A stretch of 64,000 bases of DNA from Malachius bipustulatus (taxonomy: Eukaryota > Arthropoda > Insecta > Coleoptera > Melyridae). The stretch is taken from NCBI GenBank assembly GCA_910589415.1, contig OU342632.1:37027637-37091636 (forward strand), given 5' to 3'. Shown one piece after another: positions 48,077 to 59,640 of this stretch. The notes beneath the pieces were generated by a model, which saw nothing but the letters and a program-made list of their open reading frames with translations, searched no databases and was not told the DNA's origin. Numbering within the stretch: position 1 is the stretch's first letter; each line of letters opens with the position of its first letter. The position numbers and the translations under genes were made by a program.

Positions 48077-48797
48077 TACCGGGTGTTCCTGTTTTTGATG
48101 TCACGCGTTACTTTTTACTACGGAACTTTTTTGTCCGCACGCCACTGATTGATTCTGTATTTTTTATTCAAAGGCTAAAGTATTCCTAAACTTTTTGCTC
48201 TTTTATAAAAGAATCGTACTTGCATCGTTTTACCGTAATTAATTCTTTATTATGGATCTATACTACTGAAAATGTACCTATTTCTGAAAATTTCTATGTT
48301 AATTTAAATTATTATTTCAACAACAACGTTCCACCACAGATTCCTGGTTGTGTCAAATTGTACCGATTTAACTGAAATTATTTATGCCTAAAATGGCCCT
48401 TTTTTCAAGATACAGCTCTTACAAAATAAATTTGGAAAATACACATTTTTCAAAATACCGAAGTAAATAAAACATAATTAAATGAGAAAATTTAGTTTCA
48501 CCGCCTACTCTGATTACTCTCAAGGTCAATAAATGTAAATAAAGTCATTTCTGTGAAATAAAAATTATTTTTTTTTAATTAAAATGAGATTTTCACAAAT
48601 ACGTTTTCGTGGTGTGTAAGTCCATCATTAAATTTAATTATGGGAAAACCATGCAAGATACAAAACTTTAATAACAGGGCAAAAACTTTGGTAATACTTA
48701 CGCCTTTGGATAAAAAATATAGAATCAACCAGTGGCGTACGACTAAAAATTCTAGGGTAAAAAATGAGACGTGACATCAAAAAGAGGAACAGCCTGT
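48077..48797. mobile_element. Palindrome O
   Basis: Ends TACCGGGTGTTCCTG and complement of TACAGGCTGTTCCTC; arms share TTTTTGATGTCACG and ACGCCACTGATTGATTCT with their complements. The inverted match continues about 20 bases outside both ends (AGTTTTACAAACATT), so it sits inside another palindrome. Non-coding. Confidence 0.7.
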
Positions 48798-49050
48798 ATA
48801 TCAATGTTTGTAAAACTACTCCAGTCTATTGCTATTAACAATAGTAGTAGGCGGTGCAATTTTGAAATTTCTCAGTTAATTTATTTTTGACAGTTATTTA
48901 TAAGGTGCCATGTTTTTAACATCTCCATAGTAACGATAGTTTTAAGTTATTAATTTATGACACTGTCAAGTTTAAAACTCTGTACCGCTATAATTTTAGA
49001 ATCTTTGATCGTAGTTTAGTTCAAAATGAATTTCATTCAAGGAGCTGCAA

Positions 49051-49118
49051 ATTCCAGTAAATCTTTCTGGAACATACAATAATAATTATTTGTATGTTCC
49101 AGAAAGATTTACTGGAAT
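49051..49118. repeat. 68-bp near-perfect hairpin
   Basis: 28-base arms (49051-49078 and 49091-49118; TTCCAGTAAATCTTTCTGG and its exact complement) around a 12-base A+T loop that is itself partly self-complementary. Confidence 0.85.
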
Positions 49119-49530
49119 TTTTTATTGTAGTTTTACATTTAATTTTCCATCTAAATAAACGTTAATCAAACTGACATTTCTACTTTTCCGTCCAGGGCAC
49201 GAAAGTTTTTCATAGTTAGCAACCACCTAGCAACCTATCACCTAGCATGTTTTACTTTCGCTTTCGGTTGCCTTATCAAGACAGAAAGTTACAATTTCGT
49301 AAAGGGGAGAATGAAAATAACTATTTTTTGTAATACTTAATAACTTTGATACCAACCAAGATATATTTGTAAAACCTGTTGGTAGACATTTTTTCTAAAA
49401 TACCACGTATACGACTGGAAAAATTGGATTTCTTACTATATCATTTTAGGTTTCAAACGAAGCACAACTTTTTATGAAGAATAACTTTTTTCACTAAAAT
49501 GGATAATAATAGATATTTATGATATTAATA

Positions 49531-49633
49531 TTAAAAGTGAGGTTTTATGTTGTGAGTGGAAAGGTTTGTGAAATGAGCGAAGCGTAGCGGATCGAATTGA
49601 ACAATTTCACGAACAAAATAAAATCACTTTTAA
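49531..49633. repeat. Short hairpin R1 with G+C-rich tip
   Basis: TTAAAAGTGAGGTTTTAT pairs with ATAAAATCACTTTTAA; the tip holds GAGCGAAGCGTAGCGGATCG. Compare R2 and R3. Confidence 0.6.
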
Positions 49634-49804
49634 GACTAATACAATGGTTTTTGTAAAACTGCTCTGTTTTGATAATAAAATAGATGAATTTAGAATGACA
49701 CTGAACTTCAAATTGCATTTTAAAATATTCAGATAAGTACAAGTGTACTTATCATAGCAACCATAGCAACCGTTGCCGATGCTATGGTTACTAACAAATG
49801 CGTA

Positions 49805-50615
49805 TACAGGGTGAGGCGCGAGAACCTTAGGGCATTTTTATATGAAGAAGTGTTGGGAGTAGAAGTCTAAAAGTTTGTACATTTATGATTTCAATTTTGA
49901 CGAGCTAAACTAAAATATTTAAAACCCCTCACCATTTCCGGTTATACCGGAAGTTACAATCAACTTTCTTATTTTAAATGGGACACCCTGTGTATTATTA
50001 CATTTTCATAATGAGTTATAAACAAATGAAAATTGCAATTTTCCATTTTCAAAGCAGCTTAGCTTGAAAACGGGTCAAGATATCGGAAAACGGCTTACAT
50101 GCCCCTATCCTAACTTTTTATATACTACGCTAGAGTATCTACAAAAAAAATATATATTTTTATGATTTTTTTTTTTAATATCGCTGATTTTTCATCACTT
50201 TGTATACAAATTACATCAGCACCATAAGATACTACGTGAAAAGTTAGGATAGGGACATGTAAGCAGTTTTCATGTATCTTGACCCGTTTTCGACCTAAGC
50301 TAAGTACTTTGAAAATGGAAAATTGCGATTTTCATTTGTTTATAACTCATAAACCACTCGTTCCAATTTTGAACTACTAACACTATATTTATTAAATTTT
50401 TTCAGGCAATCTGAAAATGTAATAATATACAGGGTGTCCCATTTAAAATAATAAAGTTGATGGCAACTTCCGGTATAACCGGAAATGGTGAGGGGTTGTA
50501 AATATTTTAGTTCAGCTCGTCAAACTCGAAGTTATACACGTACAAATTTTTAGACTTCTACTCCCAGGACTTCTCCATATAAAAATGCTCTAAGTTTCTC
50601 ACGCCTCACCCTGTA
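49805..50615. mobile_element. Palindrome D
   Basis: Ends TACAGGGTGAGGCGCG and complement; arms about 370 bases. Inside each arm is a further GGGACACCCTGTGTATTATT / complement boundary, and inward of that the sequence (AACGGCTTACATGCCCCTAT and onward) matches the core of palindromes A and B. Centre at about 50130-50215. Confidence 0.8.
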
Positions 50616-50826
50616 TACAAATAAAAAAGACGCTATAATAATTATTATTAATTGCAATTTCTGAACAATTATTATTGTCTTGTGTTCTTGACTAGGTATT
50701 TATTTTTTATTAATATGTGTGCCAGTAATAAAAAGAATATGAAAAAATTTTATTAGGTATCTATAATTTTGTCTGATTTCATCATGAGAAAATTAAGTTT
50801 ACAAAGAGAATGTACAGAAAAAGCAG

Positions 50827-50955
50827 GTAGAAATATTTTTAACACTAGTGTTAAAAGTATTTTTCTACTCCCAACCTTTAATATGCATATTAAATATGAA
50901 TCACCAGTGCTTTAATGGGTCTCATTAAGATACAAATTTTCATTAAAGCACTGGT
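50827..50955. repeat. Two adjacent small palindromes
   Basis: 50827-50868 is a 42-base palindrome around AACACTAGTGTT. 50903-50955 has 15-base perfect arms, ACCAGTGCTTTAATG, around a 23-base loop. Confidence 0.7.
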
Positions 50956-51598
50956 CCAAGCTATCCAATGGCAGAGGAGCATTTGCAATCGAATCGGTTC
51001 CTTTTCGCTCACAATCGGGTCGGTCCAAACCAACCGAAGTCACAGAGTTGTCATACTCACGACAAAAATTGCCTTGTGATATAAGTTCTGTATTTCTGAA
51101 AAAATTCTGAACGTTTATTTAATTTAGAACATAAGTGACATTCAAAGAAAATTTATCAAGATTTTATGTTACCTTAATAATTAATTTGATAAGTAGGTAT
51201 ATCGTGTAAAAGATGGGAAGATAAAGTATTATATCATTCGTAGCGCTCTGTGATAGTATTCAAAGCGGCAACGCTGCGACCCGCGTTGCGCAGGTAAACA
51301 ATATGTTAATTAATGGCTATCAATGTTATTAATAAATTATTAATTAATCTCAAAATCGAAGCGTAAAATTCGGAATTCGAACTTCGCATAATAAAAATTA
51401 CGCAGTAGTGAGTAGTGCCCTTTAAACTTGATACTAAAACATGTCTCAGCAGAATAACCTTAGCGACGAAGAGAAAATTTGGTAATATGCGTAAACAAAT
51501 AAACAAACCTATCTTAACCTCAATGATCCGCAATTGTCGTTGTTAAAATATATAATTTTTTAATCTTTTCTATGAAATAAAAAAGGGTCGTAGAAAAA
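50956..51598. other. Unassigned stretch with a CpG-containing patch
   Basis: A patch at 51230-51300 has several CpG and GCG words. No supported exon. Confidence 0.4.
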
Positions 51599-51736
51599 AT
51601 AGTGTATGGAACTCGCAGATAATGGCTATTAATACGCTCTTATGATGGTTAAGACACTCGCCTACGGCTCGTATCTTAACCATCATACTCGCGTATTAAT
51701 AGCCTTCATTATAAGCTCGTTGCATAATATACTATT
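51599..51736. repeat. Short hairpin R2 with G+C-rich tip
   Basis: Arms of about 60 bases, e.g. GGCTATTAATACGC and GCGTATTAATAGCC, around the tip ACTCGCCTACGGCTCG. Confidence 0.7.
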
Positions 51737-52557
51737 TTAACACGCTTCCATGTAAATAATCACTTTTAACACTGTCAGCTGTCGTTAAAAGTGTGACTTT
51801 TAATGGTAGTTGTACAAAAAAGTTTCCCATCTGACTCCTATTTACGTAGACACACTGTATAATAGGGATTATGAATGTGGCAAAATTACATTGAACAAAA
51901 AAAAGCATGTCTATTTTTTGGGCAAATAAAAGTGCAATTTAGGAAGACTTTGAAATAATTTCATGTTTAAGATTGAATCTATAAAGATGTAAAATGACAG
52001 ATTCCAATTGTTTCCAATTTTTTTTACAGATTAGTTTCCCACGTATTATTTTTTTTTAATCCTGCCTAAATTACGTACTTCTCACTTCCTTATATAAAAA
52101 AATAGAATAGTATTAGGTTATTATGTAGCTGCTACATTTGTAGCACATTTGATTTATTAAGTTAGATATCTATTTCAGAAGTAGAGATGTACCTAGAACA
52201 GAATTGAATAACAAACTGTTTGATCACACAGTATCAAGCAAAATAATCAAACCCAACGAGAAAGTATACAAGGGCAAATACCAGAATATCATTTAACTTG
52301 TCTGTAAAGACAGGTGTTACTTTATCGTTCATAATGTCGTAACAATAAGCAATAAAAACCCCCTTCACGGGGAGGGAGCGGAAGGGATGTAGCATTGACC
52401 TACAGGAATATGGATGCTCGGTTGACTGTTACACAGAACAAGGAACAGTATATAACGTAGCTGTATAAAATGGAGCTTAGGTAGACCTAGTATGAATCGG
52501 AGTTTGAGTTGTCCTACGTAGATAAATATATAAATATATAAATATATATATATATAT
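51737..52557. other. Unassigned stretch ending in a TA microsatellite
   Basis: No gene. A (TA)n-type run lies at about 52525-52557. Confidence 0.5.
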
Positions 52558-52690
52558 CGTGGGCAGGTGAATTTTGGAAAACTACTTTTTCGTGATCTGG
52601 GGGTCATGATCGATGGACATTTGATGAGTTTGGGTGATTTTCGAAAAGTGATGTCGTCCTCAATAGTGTATTTTTTGTTAAAAAATACAC
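52558..52690. repeat. Hairpin-ended repeat T, copy 2 (inverted)
   Basis: Inverted copy of 4430-4562: from CGTGGGCAGGTGAATTTTGG next to the TA run to the AGTGTATTTTTTG hairpin. A few substitutions only. Confidence 0.7.
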
Positions 52691-52841
52691 TAATAATAAT
52701 TGAAGGAGTGGAAAATTTTTAGTTACAGGCGCCGTTTTTCCGCCAGTCACAAAGTGGCTCGTTTTCTGAATTGAGATCCGTTGGTGCAAAATCATCCCCT
52801 TTCCCCCATTACATTTGCTGATGTGCAAAAAATAGTTATTT

Positions 52842-52960
52842 ATTATACAAGAGAAAAAAGTGATAGATTTTAGCTCGAGATGTGATTTCGTCCCCGACGC
52901 GTTAGCGGAGGGGACAAACACATCGAGAGCTAACATCGCACTTTTTTCTTGTGTGTAATA
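52842..52960. repeat. Short hairpin R3 with G+C-rich tip
   Basis: Arms of about 45 bases (ATTATACAAGAGAAAAAAGT and complement with changes) around a tip with GTCCCCGACGCGTTAGCGGA. Confidence 0.7.
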
Positions 52961-53694
52961 TACAATTTTTTTCTGCGAGAAGAAATATCAGTGTTAGAAT
53001 GTCGAAAAACGTAGTTAGATAACTGAAAATTATGTCGGAAAAATGATTTATGTTAAACTTGGATTTTCAAACTGTCTTTTATCGTAATCGACGTTGCCTG
53101 GTAACGAAACGATTTAATTCGATAAACGTCATAATAATTAAAATTTTAGATAGTTTTGCAAAGATTCTTGTAAGGTCTCAATGAGTGAATTTATTAATAT
53201 GGGTAGTCATTGTTATGAAAATTCCCTTAATAATTGCCATTTGGATAATAAGGTAACTTTCCTTTACGTATATTTGATATAAATTTAATGATATCTGAGT
53301 GTTAATAGTACCTATACCTAAGCCGTCATTTCGGGGAAATAAGTACTCATTTATTTCCCTGCTAATTCATTTTTTTCCCCGATAAGATGCAGCTCATATA
53401 ATGAGGCATTTTTCTACCTGTTAACGGGGAAAAAAGGTCAAACTTTTAGCCCGTAGCAGAAAAAACATTATTATTATATAAAATAAATTAATAAGTAAAG
53501 AAAAGTAAATGGTTCATAAATGAAATAAAGAAACTAAAATAAAAAAAATGCAAAAATAAATAAATGAAGTACTATTACAATTACTTTGCAGCGGAAAGGG
53601 AAACGCATCTTCTGCATTCTTCTTAGACTTTCCGGAACTTTAGACTTTCCGGAAGTATAAAACATCGAGATTTCTATTTGAAAAATTACCATTA
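52961..53694. other. Unassigned stretch
   Basis: A+T-rich, no gene or clear repeat. Confidence 0.45.
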
Positions 53695-54550
53695 TACAGG
53701 GTGTCCCAGCTTATTCGAAGCGGTCTCTGTAGGCCAAACGATGGACTTTTTCAAAAAACTTTTTGAAAATTCGAGTACAGGATCACAATGGCCATAATTT
53801 AAAATTATTTTGGAGTATAAAGAGTGCATAAGAGTTTGCATATGACAGTGGCATATCAAAGTTATGTTTTTTTAAATGGAATGCTCCTATATTATTGCAT
53901 TTTTAGATTGTCTGAGAAGAGAAAATAAGATTGGCTTTTATAAACAAGTGAAAATCGTAATTTTTCAAGTTCAAAGCCCTGTTCAACGAAAACGGCTGAA
54001 GATAGAGAAAAACGGCTTACATGTCCCTATTTTACTTTTTCATGTACTATCCTATCATGTAGATGAAATGTTTATCCAGGGTGATAAAAAATTTGAAAAA
54101 TTCTGAGATTTCTCCACGCGTCGCCAAATAAAAAAATCAAAGAACGTAAAAAATTTTCTATACCATAGGATAGTACATAAAAAGTTAAAATAGGGACATG
54201 TAAGCCGTTTTTCTCTATCTTGAACCGTTATCATTGTACAGGGCCTTGAACTTGAAAAATGACGATTTTCACTTGTTTATAACTCAAAAACTTCTGAATT
54301 TAAACACCAACTGTAAAAGCCAATCCTATTTTCTCTTCTCAGACAATCTAAAAATGCAATAACATAGGAGCATTCCATTTAAAAAAACATAACTTTGATA
54401 TGCCACTGTCATATGGGACACTCTGTATACTCCAAAATAATTTTAAATTATGGCCATTGTGATCCTGTACTTGAATTTGCAAAAATTTTTTGGAAAAAAT
54501 CAATCGTTTGGCCTACAGAGACCGCTTCGAATAAGCTGGGACACCCTGTA
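53695..54550. mobile_element. Palindrome B, copy 2
   Basis: Same ends and arms as 36318-37200 (TACAGGGTGTCCCAGC and complement), with small indels, including a ~40-base deletion in the left arm near 53935. Flanked by TA on both sides. Confidence 0.85.
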
Positions 54551-54900
54551 TACCCTTGCCCCCACTCATCGAAGAGGGATTGAGGGAAGAGGGATGATTT
54601 TTCCTCATACTATGTCCCTCAGGGAACCCACACAGCTTGTGCTGGAAACTTTTTTCTAAAATGTAATTCAATAGCATATATCTCTCACGGATCGACGCGA
54701 TACGGCATCAGTACGGTTATGCTTTAGACATCTCTCTTCTTCAGCACATACAGCATCTGTCCAACAAATGTTGTGCAGATGTCGTACCGCTCAGAATCTA
54801 CTATGCCGACCGGTTACAAAATATTGCAACAACTTTCACTTTTTTCGCGTCACATATTATTATAAATTTACAAGATTTTATGTAATAATTTTAGAGTCTA
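54551..54900. other. Spacer between palindromes
   Basis: No gene. Only 350 bases separate palindromes B and E. Confidence 0.5.
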
Positions 54901-55804
54901 TACAGGCTGTCCCATTTTAATGTCCCACCCCGGATAACTTTTGTCAGTGACCTTGAATCAAAAATTGTTTGCTACAAAAGTTGTACAACTTGGAGGGGGA
55001 CATTAGATGGCACTAATATTTTTGACCTTGGGTACAAGGTTCAAGGTCATTCAAGGTCAACTTTGTTTTTTTAAATAGAACTTCCTATTTTTGACATCAG
55101 CAATCGATTGCGCGTAAAAAAATATGAGACTTTTGTCTGAAACTTTTTTTCTGAAAACGCAAATTTAATTGACTTATGCAGCTTCCAAAATTAAAAATTT
55201 TTAAGCTTTGTGAATTTTTAACTCGAGAATGGTAGCTTTCTAAGAAAATCCGCCAGAGACAAAAAGTGCTTGGATTTCCGCAAGGAAACGTCACGAATTT
55301 TCTTGAACACAGGCGCTGAGAACAGAGTTTTCATTAATTTTGAGTTATTTGTACCGAATGAAAAATTAAACTTTTCTTGATGGAAAATTATTAATTTTGA
55401 GCTGCTTGTACCAAAGGAATAATTAAACTTTTCTTGATGAAAAATCTTACTTGTGGTTCTCTTCTAAACCTCACCATTCTCGACTTGAAAATTCAAAAAT
55501 TTTAAAATTTTCAATTTTGAAGGTTAAATCAATTGAGAAAATTTGCGTTTTCAGAAAAAAAGTTTCAGACAAAAGTCTCATATTTTTTCACGCGCAATCG
55601 ATTCCCGATGTCAAAAATAGGAAGTTCCATTTAAAAAAACAAAGTTGACCTTGAATGACCTTGAACCTTGTACCCAAGGTCAAAAGTATTAGTGCCATCG
55701 AATGTCCCCCTCCAAGTTTTACAACTTTTGTACCAAACAATTTTTGTTTCAAGGTCACTGACAAAAGTTATCCGGGGTGGGACATTAAAATGGGACACCC
55801 TGTA
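54901..55804. mobile_element. Palindrome E
   Basis: Ends TACAGGCTGTCCCATTTTAA and complement of TACAGGGTGTCCCATTTTAA. Arms of about 410 bases match almost base for base (AACTTTTGTCAGTGACCTTG and complement). The centre holds a direct repeat of about 55 bases (about 55333-55387 and 55388-55443). Non-coding. Confidence 0.85.
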
Positions 55805-56950
55805 TAATATATTCATTAATGGTAACACACAGAATATAATAATCTCTCAATAATGATAGTCACTTTATTGTCTCAATGCATTTAACTTCGCACATCCACT
55901 CTAGTGTGCTTCACACTGTTAAGGACTATCCTTCCACTATTGTAGGTAGGTATACTTTATGTTTTCTTGGTCAATGTTCATTCACTTTCTCTGGCTCTTC
56001 CACAATCAGTTCCGGTCTTCTAGGGTAATTTTTCTGCCAGTCCTGTTTACCATTTTACATACTTTTCATAAACAAAACAGTACTATAGTACTACTTAAAA
56101 TACATAGGTTAACCTATCTTCCTTTGATACACTTTCAAAACTGTACTGACTTGCGCCGATTCGTAATTTATTAGTTAATGGACGTTTCTGTGGAAATCGC
56201 TTTGCCAGGTCGATTGTATTTTTGCCAATCATATTTTTTCAAATGCAACCGCTTCTGATTTTTTTTAACTGGTTTTCTGCTAAATTTAAAACTTTCTTCT
56301 CGAATAGAATAGAAGAGTAGGTCTTCCGAAGATGAACATTCCTCCAAAACTTCACGAATTTACGAAGAAACATACGCGTGAAACGTTGGATAAAATTTTT
56401 TTCTCAGGAAGACCAACTCATAATTATTATTGATTTTTTTGATCTTAATTGTTTTTCGTTCAAAAAATGTCTTCCCCAAAAAATACCCTTCAAATGATGT
56501 TTCACAAGAAGTAGGAATAAGTTACCATTTAAAAAAGATACATATATATGATGACGGCAATCACCAAAAACCGATAACGTCTTTAAGATTAGAACGAGAT
56601 TAATATCTTATCTTTTTTTTACATATTAGTGTAGTTTTTATTAAAAAAATACACTAATATTATCTGAAAGAGACACTTAAAAAAAGTAAATCGATGTATG
56701 AATACCAATACCAATTAAGTACCATATACGGGTTATCAGTAACTCGCGCACTCTAACCATACTGTGATAAACGGCACTTTGAGTATAGTATACCTAAATA
56801 ATTTTCTAACTGCAGTGTTGTAGGTTCTTTTTTCCAAAGATACCTATATGACCATTTTTTTTTTAATAAAATTGGCAACACTTCATCGAACAGTTTAACA
56901 AAACTTTTTAACGGGCAACTACAGGGATAACTTGAAAGTCATTGAAAATA
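55805..56950. other. Unassigned stretch with a T-type hairpin
   Basis: A hairpin like that of repeat T lies at 56627-56660 (ATTAGTGTA with TACACTAAT). No gene. Confidence 0.45.
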
Positions 56951-57680
56951 TACGAGGTCGGTTAAATTAGAGAAAAGTTGTACTATTTTTAGATGAGTAT
57001 TTTGAGGTAAACAATTTGATAAATCCCCACTTTTTCCTTGAAATATCCTGAAAAAAACTGAAAAACGGAGAATTCTATTTTCATCATATCTTTTTTATTA
57101 TTTAAAATTAATAAATTATTTTTTGTATGTTAGCATATAAGTCGTCTAGATCAAAAAATATATATATAAAATTTTTTATTTTCCTTTTTTAGAAAAAATA
57201 ATGAACATTTTCATCAAATTACATCAAAATATGAAGTCATACTACTTGCCTTATGGTTTTTTAATTTCTCTATGATATTCGGTCTAAAAAATTGTCTTTT
57301 AAAAAATCATTTTTCAAAATCATTCATTGTTTTGGGAGTTTAATAATTTTTGGTTTCCATGATTTTTTCATACAGACCATAAAAAAGAGCGGCCATAAGA
57401 AAAACACAATAAGTTGACTATGAAAACTTTTTGATCTAGTCAGCTTTGAAAATTTTTGAAGTGTGGAATTGATATGGCTCTTGACGACTAATGCTAACCT
57501 AACAAAATTAATTATTTAATTTTCAAAAATAGAAAAGATATTATGATTATAATAAGAATTCTCGGTTTTCAGTTTTTTCACGGAATTTCAGGAAAAACCT
57601 ACTTGGGGAGGTTTCAATTTTTTTTTTCGAAATTCTCATTCAAAATTAGCACAACTTTCTCTAATTTAACCGACCTCGTA
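56951..57680. mobile_element. Palindrome I
   Basis: Ends TACGAGGTCGGTTAAATTAG and its exact complement, arms about 330 bases. A diverged single arm, starting near 57708 (TACAGTGTGTCCG) and including AAGGTCGGTAAATTTGTGAC at 57769, follows to about 58170. Non-coding. Confidence 0.8.
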
Positions 57681-58654
57681 GCTTCAATGGTTTAAGATAT
57701 CCCTATGTATACAGTGTGTCCGTTTTTAGAGGCTATAAGCATGGGTATCTGGCTTATCGCTAGAGATACAAGGTCGGTAAATTTGTGACAAAGTTGCGTA
57801 TTTTTATGCTGAAGTAATAATCTGAAAAAACTCCTGAATATTTTCAGTCCTTGCTGAAATATCCTGAAAAAAGTGAAGAACCGAAATTTCTTATTTTAGC
57901 CATACCTATTATATCTTTCTTATTTTTAAAAAATGATTTTTTGTAGGCTTATATGTACATAAGTCGGCAAGAGCTACCCGCCATTTGATGTTTCAAAAAT
58001 TTCCAAAGCCGACTAGATCCAGCGGAGTTTTCATAGCCAACTTTTGTTTTTCTTATGGCCGCCATATGGGTTTTTTTATGTTGTTCGGTGTAAATGAAAT
58101 CATGGAAACCAAAAATTAAGAACATTCAAAAAAAAAATTTTCAAAAATGTTATTATTTTTTTTCGAACGTTAACAAAAAGAAGAAATTCTGATATGGTTT
58201 GTTTGGATTTTATTTTTATGTTTTATTTTCATGTGAGCCAATCGTATTTATTTTTTAAACTTTTATAAGTAAAATAAAAATATTTCTTGTTTCATATATT
58301 TTATGTTAATTATTTATTTTATGTATTTAGTAATTTATAGGCATAATTGTATAGGAGAATGTTTTTCTGAGATTAATGTTTGAAAATGGGTAGGGTATAT
58401 GTATTTTCGAACACTTAAAATTTTTGAGTCTGAAAACTGGTAAAAATTACAGTTTATCTTTTTCTGTGGCTGATAAAGGATAAAGACTATATTTTTATCA
58501 TGAGACCGTGAAAATTGTACCGAGCTTTATCATAAAAGCCCTAGGAAACTGTTTGGTAAAAATTGCATTAAAAAATAATCACTTTTTCATTACTTTATGA
58601 AGTTGAAATTCGAAAATACACAATGTCCGGAAACTGGCGCATTTATTTGCCCTA
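57681..58654. repeat. Diverged arm related to palindrome I, then spacer
   Basis: About 57708-58170 is a one-arm relative of palindrome I. The rest is A+T-rich with no gene. Confidence 0.45.
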
Positions 58655-59640
58655 TATCTCAGTCGGCCAAAAGATATAGTAATAAAAGTGCGCGGTAAGT
58701 TTACAATCCAGGTAGGCAGACCTTATACACAAGAATTATACAGTGCTTCCCAAAAGTAACGGATAAATTCGATAAAACGGAGAGGGCTGTTTTTTTGAAA
58801 AAATAAAAAAACAGGTCGATTTTGTTTTTGAGTTGTTCAACTTTTGACATAATATTTGGGTATACAGGGTGATGCACGAAAAAGTGGTGACGTCATCGGC
58901 ATTTTTTTAAATGGCAACCCTTATTTTTTATTAAATTTTTTGATACTTCATCCAATTGCCAATACGGTAATGTCATCATTTTGTAACGTTTATAAAGGAA
59001 ATTTCGGAGAAAATAACTTAATTTCCACAGATTTAATAGATTTAATTTAATTTAATTTAACAGATTCAATTTGATAGACTTAATTTAATAGACAGATCTT
59101 ATAAAATTACCATGGAAACAGTAATTTTTATTTGATATTTTTTTATTTTTATCGCTAATGTTCCGATTTTCACATCAGTAAAAAGTGCACAATTTCGACT
59201 CACAAGCTGTTTCTCAGAAATTTCCTTATTTAAGGTTACAAATTGATTACATTACCATACTGGCAATTAAATTAAGTATCAAAAAATGGAATAAAAAATA
59301 AGGGTTGCCATTTAAAAAAATGCCGATGACGTCACCACTTTTTCGCGCATCACCCTGTATACCCAAATATTATGTCAAAAGTTGAACAACTCAAAAACAA
59401 AATCGACCTGTTTTTTTATTTTTTCAAAAAAACAGCCCTCTCCGTTTTATCGAATTTATCCGTTACTTTTGGGAAGCACTGTATACACAAACCTTAGAAT
59501 GCCCTTCTCATTTGTTTACCGGAACCAGGTAACCAATAAATAAGGCACTATCTGCCTACATATGTGACTACTTGGACCTTAAAAGTTTGTTGCGCAGTTT
59601 TATTACTATATCTGTTGGTCGACTGAGGTATAGTGAAACT
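58655..59640. mobile_element. Triple nested palindrome (H > G > F)
   Basis: Three concentric inverted repeats. The innermost, 58863-59359, ends in TACAGGGTGATGCACG and complement. The middle, 58739-59483, ends in TACAGTGCTTCCCAAAAG and complement, with arms continuing exactly to the inner one. The outer, about 58655-59640, pairs TTTTATTACTATATCT and GACTGAG with their complements, and is the most diverged. Divergence rises outward, consistent with oldest outside and youngest inside. Non-coding. Confidence 0.85.

Noticed and set aside
51441..51482. Short start MSQQNNLSDEEKIW with a good start context and a possible GTAATA donor.
   Set aside because: Only 14 codons before a stop, a weak donor and no following exon recognised.
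53876..54106. 76-codon frame MECSYIIAFLDCLRR, also seen at 3022-3294.
   Set aside because: It belongs to the shared core of the A/B palindromes and appears on either strand with frame-breaking differences; no sign of protein conservation.
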